64,000 nt of DNA from Weissella confusa (GTDB lineage: Bacteria > Bacillota > Bacilli > Lactobacillales > Lactobacillaceae): positions 870,501-934,500 of the forward strand of contig CP168942.1 in assembly GCA_041871065.1 (NCBI GenBank), read 5' to 3'. Under the pieces are notes generated by a model. It did not search any database. It saw only the letters and a list, made by a program, of their open reading frames with translations, and had not been told where the DNA came from. Shown here one piece after another: positions 1 through 8,411 of this stretch. A program made the position numbers and the translations under genes. The stretch's first letter is position 1; each line of letters begins with the position of its first letter.

Positions 1-1
1 A

Positions 2-64
2 TCGTATGCACCAATTGATACAATAGGGAATTACACGCAGTTAGCTTTACTTAAAAAACGATAA
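2..64 (+). CDS. 3' end of an unidentified protein gene (partial)
   Basis: Frame 2 is open from the window edge to a TAA at 62-64 and gives about 20 residues ending in LALLKKR. A strong terminator follows 15 bases later, as expected for the end of a transcription unit. Too little is visible to name the product, and a chance open frame cannot be excluded over so short a stretch. Confidence 0.45.
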   Translation, partial: SYAPIDTIGNYTQLALLKKR

Positions 65-79
65 TTTCAGGTTATGCAA

Positions 80-116
80 ACAGCCGTGTTCGATATTTGA
101 ACACGGCTGTTTCGTT
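80..116 (+). terminator. Rho-independent terminator upstream of map
   Basis: A perfect 12-bp stem (80-91 with 99-110) and a 7-base loop, followed by TTTCGTT. It ends the partial gene at the window edge and separates it from map. Confidence 0.8.
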
Positions 117-232
117 AAAAAAATATAGTTGTTCTATAATATGTCGCCATTTTGCGCTATACTATCATTATGTGTAATTCTGAAGACATTCGGGATGAAT
201 TTGATATTTACGAATTAAAGAAGGAAATCAAG

Positions 233-1015
233 ATGATTACTATTAAGTCAGATCGTGAAATTGAGGGTATGAAGGCGTCAGGTGCCATCATTGCCGGCAT
301 GCACAAGGGTTTGCGCGACATTATCAAGCCAGGTATTTCTACTTGGGAAATTGAAGAATTTGGTCGTAAGTACATTGAAGACCACGGCGCACGCGCTGCT
401 CAAATCGGTTTTGAGGGCTTTGAATTTGCGACGACTGTTTCGGTTAACAATGAAGTTGCCCACGGTTTCCCTCGTAAGGGATTGATTTTGAAGGATGGCG
501 ACTTGGTTAAGGTTGATACGGTTGTTGATCTTGATGGTTACTATTCAGACTCAGCTTGGACATACGCCGTTGGTGAGGTGTCACCTGAAATCAAGCGTTT
601 GATGGATGTGACGTTGAAGGCGTTGTACTTGGGAATCGACCAAGCGGTGGTTGGTAACCGTATTGGTGATATCGGTGCAGCTATCGATGCGTACGTTACT
701 GACGAAAATGGTTTCGGAAACGTACGCGAGTACATCGGTCACGGTATCCAACCAACGATGCACGAGGAGCCAGCGGTACCAGCGTACGGTGTTGCCGGTC
801 ACGGTTTGCGTTTGAAGCCTGGTATGACGATTACAATCGAGCCAATGGTTAACGTTGGTGGTTGGAAGGTTGACACGTCAGAAGAAGATGGTTGGACTGT
901 AACGACTGAAGACGGTTCATGGTCAGCGCAATATGAGCACACGATTGCCATTACTAATGACGGACCAAAGATTTTGACGAGTCAAGACCCAGAATTCGAT
1001 GCCAAGTACTTGTAA
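233..1015 (+). CDS. map: Type I methionine aminopeptidase
   Basis: Cytosolic metalloenzyme that removes the initiator methionine from new proteins. The 260-residue product has the pita-bread fold signatures: NNEVAHGFP, the metal ligand Asp in VDTVVDLDGYYSDSA, the YIGHGIQP histidine segment, and IEPMVN and QYEHTIA with the glutamate ligands. It aligns over its full length with the family, with a slightly long C-terminus. An upstream in-frame TTG at 152 would add 27 unrelated residues. ATG 233 is preferred because AAGGA at 221-225 sits at normal spacing and the family begins there. It lies alone behind a terminator, with the polysaccharide priming transferase 13 bases downstream, so the two may be cotranscribed. 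Family assignment is secure. Confidence 0.95.
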   Translation: MITIKSDREIEGMKASGAIIAGMHKGLRDIIKPGISTWEIEEFGRKYIEDHGARAAQIGFEGFEFATTVSVNNEVAHGFPRKGLILKDGDLVKVDTVVDLDGYYSDSAWTYAVGEVSPEIKRLMDVTLKALYLGIDQAVVGNRIGDIGAAIDAYVTDENGFGNVREYIGHGIQPTMHEEPAVPAYGVAGHGLRLKPGMTITIEPMVNVGGWKVDTSEEDGWTVTTEDGSWSAQYEHTIAITNDGPKILTSQDPEFDAKYL

Positions 1016-1028
1016 TAAAGGAGCGCTT

Positions 1029-1658
1029 ATGACGAAGCAAAGTAAGAGTTATTTATTCGCCAAGCGTTTTTTGGATATTTCAACTGCGTTGTTTGCATTG
1101 GTGATTTTCTCACCAATCTTTTTGGTTATTTCTTTGTTCTACTTGTTTGGCGATAACAAAGGACCAGTTTTCTATCAGCAACGTCGTATCGGGCAAAACC
1201 ATGAGGAGTTTGGTATTTACAAGTTCCGTTCAATGGTGGTGAACGCTGAAGAGAAGCTATACGCTGATAAGGACTTATATGCTAAGTTCGTTGAGAATGG
1301 CTATAAGTTACCAACCGAAGAAGATCCACGTATCACCAAGTTTGGTGCGTTTATTCGTAAGACATCTTTGGATGAGTTACCACAATTCATCAACATCTTG
1401 ATTGGGAACATGAGTATTATCGGACCGCGTCCAGTTGTTGAACGCGAGTTGGTGGAATACGGCGATCGCGTTGATGAATTTTTGTCAGTAAAGCCTGGCG
1501 CGATGGGCTTGTGGCAAGCAAGTGGTCGTAGTGATATTCAATACCCAGAGCGTGCCGACCTTGAAATTTCGTACGTCGAGCATGCTAACCTGTGGTTTGA
1601 TTTTAAAATTTTGTTTATGACAGTACTCGCCATCTTCAAGGGTGACGGTGCAATGTAG
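1029..1658 (+). CDS. Undecaprenyl-phosphate sugar phosphotransferase (priming glycosyltransferase)
   Basis: Bacterial sugar transferase family (PF02397), 209 residues, the short form with one N-terminal membrane segment (about residues 15-40) and a cytoplasmic catalytic domain. Family motifs are clear: KFRSM, TSLDELPQ, and the GNMSIIGPRP stretch. Members move a sugar-1-phosphate from a nucleotide sugar to undecaprenyl phosphate, the first step of exopolysaccharide or capsule synthesis. The start at ATG 1029 is set by AAGGAG at 1018-1023; an earlier in-frame start overlaps map and has no ribosome site. It opens the polysaccharide region, although a GH25 gene and a Ser-rich protein separate it from Wzz. 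The sugar used cannot be read from sequence. Confidence 0.92.
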   Translation: MTKQSKSYLFAKRFLDISTALFALVIFSPIFLVISLFYLFGDNKGPVFYQQRRIGQNHEEFGIYKFRSMVVNAEEKLYADKDLYAKFVENGYKLPTEEDPRITKFGAFIRKTSLDELPQFINILIGNMSIIGPRPVVERELVEYGDRVDEFLSVKPGAMGLWQASGRSDIQYPERADLEISYVEHANLWFDFKILFMTVLAIFKGDGAM

Positions 1659-1659
1659 T

Positions 1660-1699
1660 AAAATGACGACTTCGAGATTCGAGTCGTCATTTTGTGTTT
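1660..1699 (+). terminator. Rho-independent terminator after the priming transferase
   Basis: The stem pairs 1660-1671 with 1682-1693 and is followed by a T-rich run. It ends the map/priming transferase unit. Confidence 0.8.
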
Positions 1700-1794
1700 T
1701 AGCAGCGCGTTTCTATACGTTTTTTTGCAGATATAAAAAATTCAAACAATAAACCAATCTTGTTTAAAGTTTCGTAAGACGGTTAAGAGCTGTC

Positions 1795-1811
1795 TGTAAC
1801 AAGAATGAAAC
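1795..1811 (+). promoter_or_regulatory. Near-match to a WalR box upstream of the GH25 gene
   Basis: TGTAAC at 1795-1800, five bases, then TGAAAC. The WalR (YycF) consensus is two TGTWAH hexamers separated by five bases; the second half here has one mismatch. The gene downstream is a wall hydrolase, the usual target class. A clear sigma-A promoter was not recognised in the 219-base gap. Confidence 0.35.
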
Positions 1812-1877
1812 TGATGTCGGTTAGTATTGACTTTGGACTTATAAAACGGGAGAGTCAGAACGATTAGGGAGGAAATT

Positions 1878-3527
1878 ATGAACTTTAAGAAGGTTCTATT
1901 TGGGGCTGCAGCTGCGACAGTTGCCGTGAGTGGTGTATCTTTGGTGCCATTCTCATCTGCCTTTGCGGCGGATGGTATCCCAACGATTACAGCTGGTGAT
2001 TCAACTGTCCCAGCGATGGACGTTGTCGACGTGGCATCATATCAAGGAAACTTGTCAGTCAGTGCCTACAACACAATGAAGAAGTATGGCGTTAAGGCTG
2101 TCATCGTCAAGGTGTCAGAAGGTACGAATTACGTAAACCCATACGCTTCAACGCAAATTAAGAATGCACAAGCTGCTGGTTTGGCCGTGGGTGTTTATCA
2201 CTATTCACGTTTCTCAAACGCAAGCGGTGCGAAGTCAGAAGCTAACTACTTTGCCAAGCAAGTAGCGGCTTTGGGCTTGTCAAAGTCAACGTTGATGGTT
2301 GATGATTTGGAAGACTCATCAACGAGTGGTAGTGGATCAACGACCAACGCCAATGCATTTAAGGATCAATTGTCAGCTAATGGCTACAACAATCAAATGT
2401 TGTACACGTATCCTTCATACATGAGCGCAACTGGTCTGAACGTTTCAAGTTACGGTAACGACCGTGTTTGGATGGCGTCATACCCATTTGCACCAAACAA
2501 GAACAACTTGTGGTACACAAATTATGGCGCATGGCAATGGAATTCAGCTACTAAGTTCCCAGGCGTGAACGGATTCTTTGACGTTTCAAAGGATTACTCA
2601 GGTAAGTTGTCAAGCAGTGCCATGACAGGTTACTTGCAAGACAAGGATGGTAACTGGTACTGGTTTGAAAACGGTGTGAAGTACACTGGCTTCCGTTTCT
2701 CCATGGGAACCTACTATTACTTCAAGCAAGGTGTTCGCCAAGAAAACCAATGGGTTTCACAACGGGGTAACACGTACTACGTAGGTTCAGATGGACGTGC
2801 GTACGATGGTGTTCGCACGATTGACGGCAAGAAGTACTTCTTCGGAAACGACGGAACATTCAACTTACGTACGAACCAAATCGTGAAGGTTGATAACGTT
2901 GATTACCGTGCAGCCGCTGATGGTTCATTAACGCCTAACTCTGGTTACCACTATGACGGTTCACAATACAATGGTGGTTACCGTTGGTACGAGAATGGTC
3001 AATTGTACACAGGTTTCCGTTTCTACATGGGCACTTACTACTGGTTCGTTGAGGGTGTTCGCCAAAATGAAGGCTGGCGTTCAGCTTGGAACTACACGTA
3101 CTGGACAGATAACGAAGGTCGTGCCGTTCAAGGATTGCGTTCAGTGGATGGTAAGCAATACTTCTTTGGAAACGATGGCACATACTTTGCTCGTAAGAAC
3201 CAAATTGTGACGACGGGTAACGAAGGTGGCGTAGCTATTAAGTACCGTGCAGCAGCAGACGGAACGTTGTCACCATACTCTGGTTACCAAAATGATGGTA
3301 CTGGTTGGTACTGGTTCGAAAACGGTGCGAAGTTTACTGGCTTCCGTATGTACTACGGTGCCTACTACTTCTTCCAAAACGGTGTTCGCCAAGAGAACCA
3401 ATGGGTTGAGCAATGGGGACACAAGTACTACGTTGGTGCTGACGGACGTACGGTTCAAGGCTCAAACGTTAACATCAATGGCCAAACATATAACTTTGGT
3501 ACTGACGGAACGTTCTACCTACGCTAA
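1878..3527 (+). CDS. Secreted GH25 muramidase with three YG wall-binding repeats
   Basis: 549 residues. A signal peptide ends near AFA (residue 30). A GH25 domain follows at about residues 48-240: it starts with DVVDVASYQG and carries the acidic cluster VDDLED (residues 141-146), as expected for N,O-diacetylmuramidases that cut the MurNAc-GlcNAc bond of peptidoglycan. The C-terminal half is three copies of the aromatic, glycine-rich YG module (hallmarks WYWFENG, TGFRxYMG, GVRQ, DGRAVQG, FGNDGT), shared with five other proteins in this window. The modules probably hold the enzyme on the cell surface. The start at ATG 1878 has a strong AGGGAGGA. No terminator separates it from the next gene 40 bases on. 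The ligand of the repeats is unknown. Confidence 0.88.
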   Translation: MNFKKVLFGAAAATVAVSGVSLVPFSSAFAADGIPTITAGDSTVPAMDVVDVASYQGNLSVSAYNTMKKYGVKAVIVKVSEGTNYVNPYASTQIKNAQAAGLAVGVYHYSRFSNASGAKSEANYFAKQVAALGLSKSTLMVDDLEDSSTSGSGSTTNANAFKDQLSANGYNNQMLYTYPSYMSATGLNVSSYGNDRVWMASYPFAPNKNNLWYTNYGAWQWNSATKFPGVNGFFDVSKDYSGKLSSSAMTGYLQDKDGNWYWFENGVKYTGFRFSMGTYYYFKQGVRQENQWVSQRGNTYYVGSDGRAYDGVRTIDGKKYFFGNDGTFNLRTNQIVKVDNVDYRAAADGSLTPNSGYHYDGSQYNGGYRWYENGQLYTGFRFYMGTYYWFVEGVRQNEGWRSAWNYTYWTDNEGRAVQGLRSVDGKQYFFGNDGTYFARKNQIVTTGNEGGVAIKYRAAADGTLSPYSGYQNDGTGWYWFENGAKFTGFRMYYGAYYFFQNGVRQENQWVEQWGHKYYVGADGRTVQGSNVNINGQTYNFGTDGTFYLR

Positions 3528-3567
3528 AATAAAGGCATAGGGGTTTGATACCACAGGAGGTTTCGAC

Positions 3568-4041
3568 ATGAAAAAGATTATTATCAGCATTATTGCTGTG
3601 CTAGTCGTAGTAGGTGGTGGGGTGACTGCCGCTGTTATGACGCACAAGAGCGCACCTGAGAAGGAGTCATCTTCATCAGTTGCAAAGAAGGAAACGTCGA
3701 GCGAATCATCAAGTTCTTCTTCGTCATCTTCTTCATCAAGTTCTAGTGAAGTTGCGCCTGAATCTTCTTCAGCACCAGCCGTTTCTGAAGCGGCACCAGT
3801 TGAATCAAGTTCATCAGCGCAAGCTCAAGCAGATGCTAACAGCGATTGGGCTAACCCAAACCGCACTGATGCTGGTGAAACTATCACTGCTAAGACGGTC
3901 ACGCAAGCACGTGCTGAATTGAAAGAAAACGGTGTGGACGACACAACGTTGGGTGATGGGGATGTGCAACAATTGATTAAGATTGGTCAAGCACAAAACA
4001 TGTCAGTTTACGAAGTGTATAAGCAAAGTTTTAATCAATAA
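3568..4041 (+). CDS. Membrane-anchored Ser-rich extracellular protein of unknown function
   Basis: 157 residues. One N-terminal hydrophobic segment (residues 3-24) lacks a lipobox Cys, so it is probably an uncleaved anchor. It is followed by a poly-Ser/Glu/Ala linker (about residues 34-90) with a run of 14 serines, then a compact C-terminal domain of about 65 residues (GETITAKTVTQARAELKENG and onward) that I do not recognise. It follows the GH25 gene by 40 bases without a terminator and has an excellent AGGAGG, suggesting coexpression with the hydrolase. The architecture resembles the protein at 50306-50869, although their C-terminal domains look unrelated. It may be a wall-spanning sensor or hydrolase regulator, but this is a guess. 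Confidence 0.8.
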   Translation: MKKIIISIIAVLVVVGGGVTAAVMTHKSAPEKESSSSVAKKETSSESSSSSSSSSSSSSSEVAPESSSAPAVSEAAPVESSSSAQAQADANSDWANPNRTDAGETITAKTVTQARAELKENGVDDTTLGDGDVQQLIKIGQAQNMSVYEVYKQSFNQ

Positions 4042-4049
4042 TGATTAAG

Positions 4050-4080
4050 AAAGGATTGCAGATTATTGCAATCCTTTTTC
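4050..4080 (+). terminator. Rho-independent terminator
   Basis: AAAGGATTGCA pairs with TGCAATCCTTT around a 6-base loop, followed by TTTC. It ends the GH25/Ser-rich protein unit. Confidence 0.85.
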
Positions 4081-4199
4081 TATGGGATTTTAAGTTTGGG
4101 TTAATCTCGTAAAAACACGATATAGGCTGTAAATCCGGCCTTTATTACGGTATACTTGAAAACGGATTTAATTTTTAAATATGTATTGAGGTAGATATC

Positions 4200-4826
4200 A
4201 TGGAAAATCAATTTACCGTAGGCGCATTGTTCAAGCACATGTTGCGCAATGCCTGGTGGATTATTGTCTTAGGAATTGTTGGTGGTGCAGCGATGTTTGT
4301 TTTAACGAACAAAGTTGCGACGACAACGTACGAGGCGACCCGTCAAATGTACATTGGCAAGAACAACACTGACGCAAAGGATCCTAACTCTCGTGTGATG
4401 GCGGATTCATGGTTGTTGCAATCGTACGCACAATTGGCAAAGGACGATGCGGTTGTTAATGCGGCCGTTGCAGACCTAAAGGCCGATGGCATCAAGATTA
4501 AGCCAGCCGCTTTGGTAGATGCAGTTCATGTTTCACCTAAGAAGGACACATTGTTGATGACGGTGCGTGCCACGGCTAACTCAAACAAGAAGGCTGTTAA
4601 GTACGTTAATGCTTACGCAAAGGCCTTTAAGACGGTTGCGCCTGAAAAGTTGTCAGCTATGCCACAACCCGTATTGTTCTCAGCACCTAAGAAGGCCGTT
4701 GCTGTAACGACGCCAGGTGGCTCATCAAAGAAGGCCTTGGTCTTCGGTGCCGCTGCTGGTTTGCTAATCGGTATTGTATTGGCATTCTTTACGGGAATTT
4801 ATAAGAATATGAAGGCAACTGCCTAA
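4200..4826 (+). CDS. Wzz/CapA-type polysaccharide copolymerase (chain-length determinant)
   Basis: 208 residues with two membrane segments (about 18-36 and 180-202) flanking an extracytoplasmic domain, and a conserved proline before the second segment (TTPGGSSKK), as in the Wzz/YveK family that sets chain length in Wzy-dependent polysaccharide synthesis. There is no cytoplasmic tyrosine-kinase domain, and no CpsD/Wze-like kinase or phosphatase gene is visible nearby, although Gram-positive capsule loci usually have them. TATACT at 4151-4156 may be its -10 element. A Wzy-like gene follows 18-24 bases downstream, so the two are probably cotranscribed. The ribosome site (TGAGGT) is modest. Confidence 0.82.
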   Translation: MENQFTVGALFKHMLRNAWWIIVLGIVGGAAMFVLTNKVATTTYEATRQMYIGKNNTDAKDPNSRVMADSWLLQSYAQLAKDDAVVNAAVADLKADGIKIKPAALVDAVHVSPKKDTLLMTVRATANSNKKAVKYVNAYAKAFKTVAPEKLSAMPQPVLFSAPKKAVAVTTPGGSSKKALVFGAAAGLLIGIVLAFFTGIYKNMKATA

Positions 4827-4850
4827 GCGAGTATAGAAAGGGGTATGGTG

Positions 4851-6233
4851 ATGGTTTCTTGGTTATTACCAATCGCACTATTACCAAAGACTTACACATA
4901 CTATCTCTTTGATAGCTCTGCCCAATTGGCCTTGCCACTTTTCGGCTTGTTCATTTTGGTGAAGCTATATCTGCAACCAACTCAGTTGGAGACAGTTCTG
5001 CCAAAGAAAAGCACTCTACGTATTTGGGGTGCTTTTATTGTAGTTCAGCTCGCATTGATGGGCTGGGAGTATTTAAAGATAGGTGAGTCTGTACAGGTTT
5101 ACGGCCTGATTCACGGCTTCGTAGCCTTTATGACGATGTTGCTAGTTATCTGGGTAGCGTACACGATTCAAAAGATGTCACTGCAAAGCTTTGAAGATGC
5201 CGTTAAGTTTGCGAAGTCAGGTTTGATTGCTTTGGTAGTCTACTTGGCGTTGATTGTTTTACCACAAATGCTGGTCATGGTTGGCTTCCATCAGTTGGAC
5301 TTTTACGTGAATGGCTTGGCAAAGGTATTTGAACGTCACTGGCAAGATCGTGACTTCTATGACAACGGTTCATATGTGACGACATTGCACCGTTTGAACG
5401 GCTTTGAGCCAGAAGCATCATTCTTGGCTTTGCTGTTGGGGATGGTCTTCTCACCAGCGCTGATTATGCTGGTGCAAGAGCCAATCAAGAACTTCCGCAA
5501 CAAGCGGTGGCTTTACTGGCTTGGATGGGGCTTAATCGCCTTCATCTTAGTCGTGATGATGTTGGCCAAGACAACGACTGGTTTCTTGTTGATTGGTTTA
5601 CTTGGATTAATCTTTTTGGTTTCAGCACCAAAGACCCAAAAGATTTGGTTTGGTTCAGCAGCCGTTGCCTTTTTGGTACTGGTCGCTTTGGCTTACCAAT
5701 TTGTACCGCCGGTAACCCACCAATTGAACACGTGGTTGTTCGAAAAGAGTGGGACGGACAATCGTCTCGGCGGAACAATCGGTTTGTTGCAAGCTTGGTT
5801 GCACCACCCAATTTTGGGTGTTGGATTTGGTTTTGAAAGTCACTACATTAATGAGTTCTTGCCAAAGTGGTCTAAGGATAATTTGGAATATATTTACGTT
5901 TATAAGAAGACGGCGTACCCAATTTTGAATGATATGTTGGGGTGGTTGACCCGTTTTGGGTTGGTGTTTGTTTTGATGGCGTTCTGGTTATTGGCTGGTT
6001 TGCTAAAGCGTGCGGCACTCGTGCTGAAGCGCTTGGGTTCAGGCGCCAACTTTAAGACGATGTTCTATCGTGTCACGGTGAAGTCATTCTTCGTTGCTGT
6101 GTTCTTGGTAATCGTTGTGGCTTCTATCACACCAGCTAATGCGACGGGCTGGCCAATGATGCTAATGGGATTCTTCTATTGGCGTGTTATCCACATGGCG
6201 GAAGATGATTTGAATAACGGAGTACTACAGTAA
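4851..6233 (+). CDS. Wzy-like polysaccharide polymerase (O-antigen ligase/polymerase type membrane protein)
   Basis: About 460 residues with roughly 10-12 membrane segments and one long extracytoplasmic loop. The motif GLLQAWLHHPILGVGFG, with its conserved glycines and histidines, is typical of the Wzy_C/O-antigen ligase superfamily. Such proteins polymerise or ligate undecaprenyl-linked repeat units outside the membrane. ATG 4845 and ATG 4851 are in frame; GAAAGGGG ends at 4843, so 4851 (7-base spacing) fits better. The gene overlaps the next by the TAATG at 6231-6235, indicating translational coupling. Its position between Wzz and a glycosyltransferase supports the polymerase role. Sequence alone does not settle polymerase versus ligase. 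Confidence 0.75.
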   Translation: MVSWLLPIALLPKTYTYYLFDSSAQLALPLFGLFILVKLYLQPTQLETVLPKKSTLRIWGAFIVVQLALMGWEYLKIGESVQVYGLIHGFVAFMTMLLVIWVAYTIQKMSLQSFEDAVKFAKSGLIALVVYLALIVLPQMLVMVGFHQLDFYVNGLAKVFERHWQDRDFYDNGSYVTTLHRLNGFEPEASFLALLLGMVFSPALIMLVQEPIKNFRNKRWLYWLGWGLIAFILVVMMLAKTTTGFLLIGLLGLIFLVSAPKTQKIWFGSAAVAFLVLVALAYQFVPPVTHQLNTWLFEKSGTDNRLGGTIGLLQAWLHHPILGVGFGFESHYINEFLPKWSKDNLEYIYVYKKTAYPILNDMLGWLTRFGLVFVLMAFWLLAGLLKRAALVLKRLGSGANFKTMFYRVTVKSFFVAVFLVIVVASITPANATGWPMMLMGFFYWRVIHMAEDDLNNGVLQ

Positions 6234-7006
6234 TGAAGATTTTGATTGCGGCCCACAAGCCATATCAAATGCCAACTTCAGATATTTATTTACCAGTAAT
6301 GGTGGGTGCCGCCTTGCATGACAAGGTAATTGATGGATATACGCCTGACAACACTGGCCAAAACATGTCTGATAAGAATGGTTTTTACAATGAGTTGACA
6401 GCCTTGTATTGGGCTAAGTACAACTTGCAAGATGAGGATATCCTTGGATTGGCGCACTACCGTCGTTATTTAGGACGTAAGGCGAGTCACGATTTGGCTG
6501 ATATCTTGTCTGAAGATGATATTCGTAAGGGGTTGGCAGAGGCCGATATTTTGTTGCCAAAGCCACGTAACTACTTTATCGAAACGCAAGAAAAGCACTA
6601 CTTGAATGCTCACATTAACGAGCCTTATTACGCAATGCGTGAAGTGTTGGAAGAGTTCTATCCAGACTATGTACCAGCATTCGATGCGTTGGGTAAGTCA
6701 ACGAAGGCGCACTTATTTAACATGAGTGTGATGCGTCAAGATAAGTTCCAGGCATACACGGATTTTTTGTTTGATGTATTGGGTAAGGTTGATGAACGCA
6801 TCGACGTTGCCAAGTACGAAGGGCAAGATCGCCGTTCACTAGGTTTCTTGGCTGAACGTTTGATGGACACCTGGGTTAACACGCAAAACTTGCGTGTTAA
6901 GGAGTACCCAGTGGTGACAACTGAAAAGACAAACTGGTTGGATAAGGGAACGCAATTTTTGAAGCGTAAGTTTATCAAGAATGGCGAACGCAAGGTTCAC
7001 TTCTAA
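6233..7006 (+). CDS. DUF4422 family glycosyltransferase
   Basis: 257 residues. The N-terminus MKILIAAHKPYQMP, the GFYNELTALYWAKYN segment and LGLAHYRRYLG are the signature of DUF4422 (PF14393) proteins of capsule and exopolysaccharide loci, presumed cytoplasmic glycosyltransferases. There is no membrane segment. The ATG overlaps the stop of the Wzy-like gene and a terminator follows, so it closes the Wzz-Wzy-transferase operon. Donor and acceptor are unknown; galactosyl transfer is a common suggestion for the family but cannot be verified here. Confidence 0.85.
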   Translation: MKILIAAHKPYQMPTSDIYLPVMVGAALHDKVIDGYTPDNTGQNMSDKNGFYNELTALYWAKYNLQDEDILGLAHYRRYLGRKASHDLADILSEDDIRKGLAEADILLPKPRNYFIETQEKHYLNAHINEPYYAMREVLEEFYPDYVPAFDALGKSTKAHLFNMSVMRQDKFQAYTDFLFDVLGKVDERIDVAKYEGQDRRSLGFLAERLMDTWVNTQNLRVKEYPVVTTEKTNWLDKGTQFLKRKFIKNGERKVHF

Positions 7007-7017
7007 ACCGAATGAAG

Positions 7018-7050
7018 CACCGCAGATTTTTTCAAATCTGCGGTGTTTTG
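7018..7050 (+). terminator. Rho-independent terminator ending the Wzz-Wzy operon
   Basis: The stem pairs 7018-7029 with 7034-7045 and is followed by a T-rich tail. Confidence 0.85.
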
Positions 7051-7076
7051 TGCTCTATGACTAACTTTTTAACCCA

Positions 7077-7105
7077 TTGACGGGTAGTTTATGGTAAAGT
7101 AAATA
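7077..7105 (+). promoter_or_regulatory. Possible promoter of glf
   Basis: TTGACG at 7077-7082 and, after 17 bases, TAAATA at 7100-7105. It lies between the preceding terminator and glf. The -10 match is weak, so this is tentative. Confidence 0.35.
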
Positions 7106-7138
7106 GGAAGATTTATATTCTGAAAGGAATCATCAAAA

Positions 7139-8317
7139 ATGACTTTGAATGATAAGAACTACGACTACCTAATCGTCGGTGCTGGACCTTTTGGTTCAAT
7201 TTTTGCCTACGAGGCGGCCAAGCGTGGTAAGCGCTCATTGATTATTGAAAAGCGCCCACACATTGCTGGAAACATGTACACACACACGGAGCACGGAATT
7301 ACGGTTCACGACTTCGGTGCACACATCTTCCACACTGATAACAAGGAAGTTTGGGACTACATCCGTCAATTCGCTGAGTTTAACGGATACCAAAACCAAG
7401 TTGTGGCAAACTACAAGGGTACGTTGTACAACTTGCCATTCAACATGAACACGTTCTACGAGATGTGGGGAACTAAGACTCCTGCAGAAGCTAAGGCTAA
7501 GATCGAAGAGCAAAAGAACGCTGCTTTGGCTGACTTGGGTGACCGTGAGCCACGTAACTTGGAAGAGCAAGCTATCTCATTGATCGGTACTGATATCTAC
7601 GAGAAGTTGATCAAGGGTTACACTGAAAAGCAATGGGGACGTAAGGCAACTGAATTGCCAGCGTTCATCATCAAGCGTTTGCCAGTTCGTTTCATCTACG
7701 ACAACAACTACTTTAACCACCGTTACCAAGGTATTCCAATTGGTGGATACACGCAAATCTTTGAGAAGATGTTGGACAACGATTTGATTGACGTTCGTTT
7801 GAACTCAGACTTCTTCGAGCACAAGGATGAGTACATTGCCGAATTCCCACGCATCTTGTACACGGGAATGATCGACCAATTCTTCGACTACAAGTTCGGT
7901 GAATTGGAGTACCGTTCATTGCGCTTCGAGCACGAAGTTATCGAATCAGATAACTACCAAGGTAACTCAGTTATCAATTACACGGATGCTGAGACGCCAT
8001 ACACGCGTGTGATGGAGTGGAAGCACTTCGATGGATTGTCAGACGATGGTGTGACAATCATTACGAAGGAATACCCACAAACTTGGGATCGTTCAAAGGA
8101 AGCTTACTACCCAGTTAACGACGAGAAGAACACGAACTTGTACAAGGAATACGCTAAGGAAGCGCGCCAACACAAGGATCAATTCATCTTTGGTGGTCGT
8201 TTGGGACAATACCGTTACTTTGACATGGACCAAGTCTTCAACGCAGCATTGAATGAAGTGCGTAAGGAATTCAAGATTCCATCAAGCTTTAACTTTGCTC
8301 ACGACGAAGAACACTAA
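7139..8317 (+). CDS. glf: UDP-galactopyranose mutase
   Basis: 392 residues, the usual length. An FAD-binding Rossmann motif opens the protein (YLIVGAGPFGS, residues 10-20). Family segments follow: HDFGAHIFHT with the active-site region histidine, PFNMNTF, YTEKQWG and FGGRLGQYRYFDMD. The flavoenzyme interconverts UDP-galactopyranose and UDP-galactofuranose in the cytoplasm. Its presence means galactofuranose is probably part of the surface polysaccharide, in line with the GlfT-like transferase at 14071. It is a single-gene unit with its own terminator and a good AAAGGA before the ATG. Its codons are those of a highly expressed gene. Confidence 0.96.
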   Translation: MTLNDKNYDYLIVGAGPFGSIFAYEAAKRGKRSLIIEKRPHIAGNMYTHTEHGITVHDFGAHIFHTDNKEVWDYIRQFAEFNGYQNQVVANYKGTLYNLPFNMNTFYEMWGTKTPAEAKAKIEEQKNAALADLGDREPRNLEEQAISLIGTDIYEKLIKGYTEKQWGRKATELPAFIIKRLPVRFIYDNNYFNHRYQGIPIGGYTQIFEKMLDNDLIDVRLNSDFFEHKDEYIAEFPRILYTGMIDQFFDYKFGELEYRSLRFEHEVIESDNYQGNSVINYTDAETPYTRVMEWKHFDGLSDDGVTIITKEYPQTWDRSKEAYYPVNDEKNTNLYKEYAKEARQHKDQFIFGGRLGQYRYFDMDQVFNAALNEVRKEFKIPSSFNFAHDEEH

Positions 8318-8330
8318 TTTTATTAAAAAC

Positions 8331-8374
8331 AAACGGTCAGTATCCGAAACACTTTGGTTATTGACCGTTTTTGT
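8331..8374 (+). terminator. Rho-independent terminator after glf
   Basis: AAACGGTCA at 8331-8339 pairs with TGACCGTTT at 8362-8370, followed by TTG and T-rich sequence. Confidence 0.75.
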
Positions 8375-8411
8375 TTGGTAGTGTTGTATAGAAGGGGGAG
8401 CAAAGAATAAA

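Noticed and set aside
152..232. An N-terminal extension of map from TTG 152
   Set aside because: The added residues are not in the family, no ribosome site precedes TTG 152, and ATG 233 has AAGGA at proper spacing.
1878..3527. A glucansucrase or choline-binding protein, based on the aromatic repeats
   Set aside because: No GH70 domain is present anywhere in the window, and the repeat pattern (GFRxYMG, GVRQ, DGRAVQG) is that of YG-type modules rather than choline-binding repeats.
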